Assembly: GCF_002575655.3 (NCBI RefSeq)
Contig: NC_053036.3
Location: 154,728,627-154,792,626 of the forward strand
Source: Aegilops tauschii subsp. strangulata
Taxonomy: Eukaryota; Streptophyta; Magnoliopsida; Poales; Poaceae
Direction of reading: 5' to 3'
DNA: 64,000 bases
Shown: positions 58,499 to 64,000 of the stretch, piece after piece
Position numbering within the stretch: the first letter of the stretch is position 1
Layout: each line of letters opens with the position of its first letter
The notes under the pieces: generated by a model
The model's input: the letters and a program-made list of their open reading frames with translations, nothing else
The model's database searches: none
What the model was told of the DNA's origin: nothing
Translations under genes and position numbers: made by a program

Positions 58499-59828
58499 TG
58501 TAAGTGCGTCTAGTGCCACCCCTAGTTGGTTTAGGAGTATTGACGACAAACGTAGTTGAGGGACTAATGTGTTTGTGAGAATTACAGGATAACACAGGTA
58601 GAAGTCTCTCACTGATTCGGTTTACATACCAGAGATTACCCCTAAAAATGTATGAAGACACTGAAGACAATGGTGGTTCGTGAAGACATTCACGTTGAAG
58701 ATAATGACCTATGAAGACCATCACTTGAAGACTATGGAGTGCGAAGACATAGTTTGTTTCGTAGTTTCCTCTTCTTTTTCATTGAGTCATAGGAACCACC
58801 GTACTGTTAAGTTGGGTCCAAGTGAACAAAGTCAGATGACTGAAGTGATGCTCAACCCAAATCCTATGTCTTCGAGCAAAGACAATGAGAGCAAATCTTA
58901 TCCAGAGTTGGATGAGTCAGCTTTGCTTGTAGCCAAAGCCAAGCTGCCGCGTGTGTTTAAAATCTGACCGTTGGACACATGTCGGTTCCTTAGTGACCCA
59001 GGGTCATTTCGGACATATCATGTCGGGTTGCCTCCAGGCTATAAATAGCCCACCCCTACACCATAAATTGGTGGCTGCTCAGAGTTAGTGCATGACTTTT
59101 GTCGTTTGAGAGCAACCCACCTCCAAAGCCTTTGAGACAGAGATCCTTGCGAGGACAAAGCCCAAAACACCCAGAGCTAAAGAGTGTTAGGCATCACTGA
59201 AGTCTTTCTATCCACGTGACCTGAAGACTTGTTACCCTTGAGGATTGTGTATCCTCCAGCCGGTTAGGCATCACGTTCTGAAGATTCAAGAGTCATTATG
59301 GATCGCTAGTGAACGGAGTCTGTGAAGGTTTGGAAGTCTACCTTGAAGATACCAGAGTAATTGGGCGAGGACGGGGTGTCCTTAGCTCAAGGGGAATAAG
59401 GTGAAGACATAGTCTTCTAAGTTGAATCTCAGCCTCCCTAACTAAACGTACAGTTGTCACAGCAACTGGAACTGGTCTACCAAATCCTTGTCTTCACCAA
59501 GCTACTGGTTCTATCTCCTACCTTCTTACATTCAGTTTGTCTTCGTGAAGTCAATGCTTGCTTGCCTGATCTGTTTGACTTCACTGTGCGAAGACTATTA
59601 TCTGTTTGGATTCATACTATCTTCCATTCCGATCCATTCTACCTAGCTGATATTAGTCTTCGTGCTTTCACTATATTGCTTACTTGACTATGGCCTGTCT
59701 AGTGTAGTTTATCTTCCGCTGCAAATCATATAGGCTCATATTGATTGTTTGTCTTCAAAGACCTCGTGTTTAAAGACTTTCATAAAAATTGCCTATTCAC
59801 CCCCTCTAGTCGATAACTAGCACTTTCA
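58499..59828 (+). mobile_element. 5' LTR of Maximus-type copia element
   Basis: 1330 bp from TGTAAGTGCGTCTAGTGCC to ACTAGCACTTTCA. 'aagac'-rich repeats (gaagacat...) are typical of this family. A promoter-like 'gctataaatagcccac' is at 59038-59053. Short open frames inside are not genes. Age cannot be estimated, as the 3' LTR lies outside the window. Confidence 0.85.
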
Positions 59829-59829
59829 A

Positions 59830-59845
59830 TTGTTATCAGAGCAAG
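59830..59845 (+). promoter_or_regulatory. primer-binding site, initiator-tRNA-Met type
   Basis: TTGTTATCAGAGCAAG directly after the LTR, close to the copia consensus TGGTATCAGAGC. Confidence 0.75.
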
Positions 59846-59894
59846 GTGCTCCCTTGTTGTGTGTGATTCGGTTTAACCACCTGGAGTTTTAGCT

Positions 59895-61208
59895 ATGTCA
59901 ACAACAGGGATAATCAAGGTCTCCGCTGCGTACCTAGTCTTCGATGGCACTGATTACCCCTACTGGAAGAATAAGATGCGCATGCATCTTGAAGCCATTG
60001 ACATTGACCTCTGGTATGTCGTCAAGACACGCGTTCCCAAGGTCGGTGAAGATGTCACCGCTGCTGATGTCAAGAGGTTCGCGCAACTCGACACAACCGC
60101 CAAGAACATCATCTGTGGTCATCTGACCAAAGGACAGTATGGCCGTGTGAGTGCACTAGAAACTGCGAAGCTAGTCTGGGACTTGCTGTCCAATGTCAAC
60201 GAAGGCGTCTCAACCCAGAGAGACTCAAGGATTGATGTTCTTCGCAACCTCTTCAACCGCTTCAAGAGAAACGAAAATGAGAACGTCCAGCTCACGTTTG
60301 ATCGCCTCACTGATATCACAAATGAGCTCCGCGCTCTTGGCGCCACTGAGATCATCAAGCATGAAATTATGAAGAAGCTTCTGCGATCACTTGACAGCTC
60401 CTTTGACATTTTGGACCCGATGATACAAGAACGTCCTTACTTTAGAGAACTCGATCCGTCTGATATACTTGAGAGGCTCAACACACATGAGTTCCAGCTA
60501 TCTAAGAAGAGAGACATCTATGGCCCCAACTATGTCCGATCCCGTGCTTTGAATGCAAAGGCCATTTCCTCATTTGAAGAAGAATCTGACAGTAGTTCTG
60601 ATGATCCCGAAGACATTGGCAAAGAGCTAGCAATGCTTGTGAAGAAGTTCCAAAAGTTCTCCAAGAAGAATCGCTTCGAAAAGTCTTCAAAATCCAGCTC
60701 AAGAAATGATGAGGCTTCCTGTCGTGGCTACAAGAAGAAAACATGCCACAAGTGCAAGAAGCCTGGCCACTACATATCTGAGTGTCCTCAATGGGACAAG
60801 GAATCTAAGAAGAAGAAGAGCAAGGAATATGATTCCGATGACAAGAAGAAGAAGAAATCCTCAAAGTCTTCGTCACACAAGAAGAGCTCAACTGGCAAGG
60901 CTCGTGCGTTCATTGGCAAGGAGATAGATTCAGATGAGGAGTCTTCTTCTGAGGAGGCAGAGGCGGAATCTGAGGAGGAGTCTGATTCAGGTGTCGCAAG
61001 CCTGGCTCTAGCTTCGGCATTCGTCGCCAAGTCCATCTTCAACACTGAAGACAATGGTCACGTCGCCGACGCTGAAGCCGATGACGAGGACGACTCTGCT
61101 CCGACCTACTGCTTCATGGTAGGTGGTGCCAAGGTAAACTCACGCGATGCTTACTTTCAAACCTCCAGTGAAGATGACTCTGAATGTGAATCCAAACCTA
61201 GCTATTAG
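59895..61208 (+). CDS. Maximus-type copia gag
   Basis: 437 residues from the first ATG after the primer site (MSTTGIIKVSAAYLVFDG). The N-terminal DUF4219/UBN2-type gag domain spans about residues 10-220 (DYPYWKNKMRMHLEA; LVWDLLSNVNEGV; LTDITNELRALG). A zinc knuckle CHKCKKPGHYISEC lies at about 285-298, followed by Lys/Ser-rich and acidic Glu/Asp/Ser-rich tails. Forms the virus-like particle and packages RNA. It ends at TAG 61206-61208, after which family-like sequence continues in the same frame, so the stop may be a lesion that shortens the polyprotein. Confidence 0.85.
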   Translation: MSTTGIIKVSAAYLVFDGTDYPYWKNKMRMHLEAIDIDLWYVVKTRVPKVGEDVTAADVKRFAQLDTTAKNIICGHLTKGQYGRVSALETAKLVWDLLSNVNEGVSTQRDSRIDVLRNLFNRFKRNENENVQLTFDRLTDITNELRALGATEIIKHEIMKKLLRSLDSSFDILDPMIQERPYFRELDPSDILERLNTHEFQLSKKRDIYGPNYVRSRALNAKAISSFEEESDSSSDDPEDIGKELAMLVKKFQKFSKKNRFEKSSKSSSRNDEASCRGYKKKTCHKCKKPGHYISECPQWDKESKKKKSKEYDSDDKKKKKSSKSSSHKKSSTGKARAFIGKEIDSDEESSSEEAEAESEEESDSGVASLALASAFVAKSIFNTEDNGHVADAEADDEDDSAPTYCFMVGGAKVNSRDAYFQTSSEDDSECESKPSY

Positions 61209-62677
61209 ACTCTTGCTAAAATTTCAATTGAACAACAAACTGCTATGGAACACATTCAAAAGTTGCTAGACAAAAGCGATGACCTGTTGGATGAGGAAAT
61301 GAATCGAACTCAATCCTTAATCGAAGACATCAAAAATCTTCGTATTAAGTACGAGGAACTTTAAAGTCGTCATGAAACCCTCTCAGCCACTCATGAGAAG
61401 TTTTCCTATGATTATCTTCAAAGGAAGCAAGATCTAGAGAAACTGAGAGCCTCTGATGAAGATCTTCAAAAGGAGAACGATTCACTTCTTGCTTAACAGA
61501 TCAGTTCCGCTCAGGAAGATTTTGTACCACCATGTTTAAAATGTCTTGAGCGTGATGATGCTATCTCTATTGCTGAATGTTCAACTGCCTCTAATGTTGC
61601 AATATCTTCAAATGTTGATGTGGTAACTAACCCCTCTTCTGAGGATACAACTACTATTGCTGATGAGAATGCTAGGTTGAAGACATTGCTTGAATCAGGC
61701 ATGTACAAAAACCGAAACCCTAGGAAAGAGACACTATGCGATGTCCTCAAGAAATAGGTTTTGAACCGAAACCCTAGGAAAGAGGGTGTTGGTTTCGAGA
61801 GGAAAATGAATGTTGATGGTTCCTACTGGAAGCCTGAACAATACCCCAAAACCACATGGGTTGCTGCAGAGGATCCTTCAGTGGACCCATCCACCTTATC
61901 TGCTTCACTTGCACTAACCCCATTATCATTGATGAATCCTTTGACGCCAACTATAAGCTGTTTAAGAATCAGAATGGTGAAGTGTTTGCCAGGTTTATTG
62001 GTACTAACTACAGGAATGGGCCACCATTGAAGAAGATCTGGGTGCCAAAAAGTTGTCTTGAGAAGCTTCCCGTGAATCTCATCATGACACCACGTGGCAA
62101 GAAGGCAAACCCCAGAACAAAGGCTTCACGTGGCCCAAAGGCTTCATACAGACAGGGGCCCTCACAAGGTCACCCTAATGCCAATGTTTTGCAGGGAAAC
62201 TATCATCAGACTCATGAATATGAGCGTGTTTCTTCTAACCGATATGTTCATAAATCAAAGAACTTTTCATCATATTCATATGAGTATTATTCACCTCCTA
62301 CAAAACTATTTGCTAGGACTCCAAAGCCGAAGTTCTCAGATGCTGCACTTAGACTCATTTCTTCTAAGCCACCCCTTAAGATGTGGGTGGTTAAGAAGAA
62401 TTAACTTCTCTTGCAGGGAAGGGTCTCCAGGCGGAAATCAAAGACTTGTGACGCCAATGCTGGGGACCTAAAACATCTTGTGGGACGCAAGATAAAGTGC
62501 CAGAATGGTCTTACCATTTATTTTGTCCCAGGGTTTCTTGACGAGCATCCTATCTTACCAAACAAGAACCTTAACTTTGATAGTATGCTTGTTCGCTATA
62601 TGTTTGTGCTTCACAATACTCTTGGTGAAGCCTATCCCGCTAACTGCACTGTAGGGTACGACTTCGAAAGCTACTGA
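61209..62677 (+). pseudogene. Maximus-type gag-pol linker, degenerate
   Basis: Same frame as gag at first: a coiled-coil region (KLLDKSDDLLDEEMNRTQSL; RKQDLEKLRASDEDLQKEN) with TAA at 61362 and 61494 and TAG at 61755. A short internal duplication (NRNPRKE appears twice around 61710-61790). After a frame change near 61860 come SFDANYKLFKNQNGEVFARF and SDAALRLISSKPPLKMWVVK, then KHLVGRKIKCQNGLTIYFVP in another frame. Function of the linker is not known. Confidence 0.7.
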
Positions 62678-62679
62678 GT

Positions 62680-63916
62680 GGATAATGGATAGTGGATGCA
62701 CTAACCACATGACTGGTGATCGAAGTCTTCTCATGGATTCAACCCTACATCCGTATACTAAAAGTCACATCACATTCGCTGACATTGGTAAAAGCAAGGT
62801 ATTGGGCCTAGGTAGAGTTGCAATCTCAAAGGATCAGCACATGGATAAAGTGATGCTTGTTGAATCCCTTGGAATCAACTTAATGTATGTCTCAATGCTT
62901 TGTGATCTAAACAAGATTGTGATATTTGGAAAATATCATTGCCTTGTGCTTATGGAATCTGACAAATCTCTAGTCTTCGAAGGGTATCGAAGAGACGATC
63001 TGTATATCGTAGATTTCTCCGCAGGACCACAGCTTGACGTATGTCTTCTAGCAAAAGCTTTAGAGTGTTGGCTCTAGCATCGAAGGCTAGGACATGCGGG
63101 CATGGGGAACTTGCACACTCTCGTGAAGAAGAAGCATATCGTTGGCATCGAGGGCATCAAGTTCAAGAAGGATCATCTATGTGGTGCTTGTGAAGCCGGT
63201 AAGACGACTAGGGCCAAGCATCCCTCAAAGACAATCACGACTACATCACACCCTTTCGAGCTGCTACACATGGACTTATTTGGCCCTACTCATTACTCTA
63301 CCCTTACTACCACTTCACATCTCTATGGCTTCGTTATCGTTGATGATTACTCGAGATATACCTAGCTGCACATAATTCTCTATAAGACGTAAGTGTCGGA
63401 TGTCTTAGATGCTTCGCCAATCGTGCCATGACCAATTATGGCATCAAAATCAAGCACATCAGGAGTGACAACGGCATAGAATTGAAGAACACCAGCCTCG
63501 ACACTTATGTTGATACATTGGGTGTCACACATGAGTTCGCAGCACCATACACACCTCAGCAGAACGGCATCGTGGAGCGCAAGAACAGAACCCTCATTGA
63601 GATGGCATGTACGATGCTTGATGAGTACAAGACTCCAAGGAAGTTCTGGCCTAAAGCCATTGATACTGCTTGCCACATCATCAACAGAGTTTGTCTTCAT
63701 AAGTTCTTCAAGAAGACATCCTATGAACTTCTGACTAGTAAGAAGCCAATTTTAGCTATTTCAAGGTCTTTGGTGTTAGGTGCTGGATCAAGGACCCGCA
63801 TCACACTTCAAAATTTGCACCGAAAGCACATGAAGGTTTTATGCTTGGTTACGGAAAGGATCCGCACACCTATAGAGTCTTCAACCTCTTTCACTACAAA
63901 GTGGTTGAAACTGTAG
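62680..63916 (+). pseudogene. Maximus-type protease, gag-pre-integrase and integrase
   Basis: Protease: WIMDSGCTNHMTG at 62679-62717, with catalytic DSG. Gag-pre-integrase: HRRLGHAGMGNLHTL after TAG 63075-63077, with the zinc-binding HLCGACEAGK following. Integrase core: LLHMDLFGPTHYS (first Asp), VIVDDYSRYT, then TAG at 63363-63365 and a frame change; IRSDNGIELKN (second Asp) and TPQQNGIVERKNRTLIEM (Glu) complete DDE. The region after about 63760 drifts out of frame. Reverse transcriptase and RNase H lie beyond the right edge, as expected for copia order. Confidence 0.8.
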
Positions 63917-64000
63917 ATGTGCGGTTTGATGAGACTAATGGCTCGCAAAGAGAGCACCTGCCAAATGTGCTAGATGAAGCTACACCAAGTGAACCTATCA

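Noticed and set aside
58440..59687. Open frames within the Maximus-type LTR
   Set aside because: LTR sequence; no domain, and frames are not conserved in meaning.

Overview
This is a plant nuclear window, and the mobile elements place it in the wheat/barley tribe (Triticeae): an Angela/BARE/WIS-type copia solo LTR, a Maximus-type copia element, Thalos-like Stowaway MITEs, CACTA elements with 'gacggcaaag' subterminal repeats and short Helitrons. Family names come from memory of Triticeae repeats, not from a search. The coding remnants are eukaryotic, with GT-AG introns and plant F-box/FBD, DUF295, NAC and XS zinc-finger families. No bacterial, organellar, rRNA or convincing tRNA gene is visible.

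Layout. (1) 1-8.0 kb is a small gene island: an apparently intact two-exon gene for a small XS-type zinc-finger protein (1137-2135), a broken gene whose exons join a B3-like domain to an F-box/LRR/FBD protein (2775-5691), and a WRN-like 3'-5' exonuclease gene with one stop (6546-7319). It ends in repeats with a CACTA-like 3' terminus (to 7991). (2) 8.6-10.4 kb is a nested Helitron/Stowaway cluster. (3) 10.6-19.6 kb begins with a CACTA 5' terminus, followed by minus-strand exon-like blocks of an unknown gene or genes and tandem repeats. (4) 20.2-22.5 kb is a pyrimidine/CA-rich tract followed by two almost abutting Helitrons. (5) 24.9-26.8 kb is a DUF295 gene with one frame break. (6) 27,943-29,660 is a solo LTR with a perfect 5-bp target duplication. 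(7) 29,976-39,989 is a complete CACTA element (about 10 kb, TTT duplication) carrying TNP2-like and TNPA-like genes, extreme low-complexity tracts, a long hairpin and a 10 x 30-bp minisatellite. (8) 40.6-43.7 kb holds a DUF295 F-box gene with a G-run frameshift and a NAC pseudogene. (9) 44.4-48.5 kb is a two-level tandem duplication. (10) 48.5-64 kb is nested LTR retrotransposons: two truncated minus-strand elements, a plus-strand gypsy pol fragment, an Angela-type leader/gag fragment, and a Maximus-type element inserted into that gag and running off the right edge.

Functionally, only the XS zinc-finger gene looks intact. The other host-type genes each carry one or two lesions, and every transposase or polyprotein is broken, so this is an old, decaying repeat landscape around a few gene copies. 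The most interesting items are the B3/F-box exon chain, the hairpin upstream of the CACTA transposase, the possible link between the gene island and a CACTA end at 7991, and the layered Helitron insertions.
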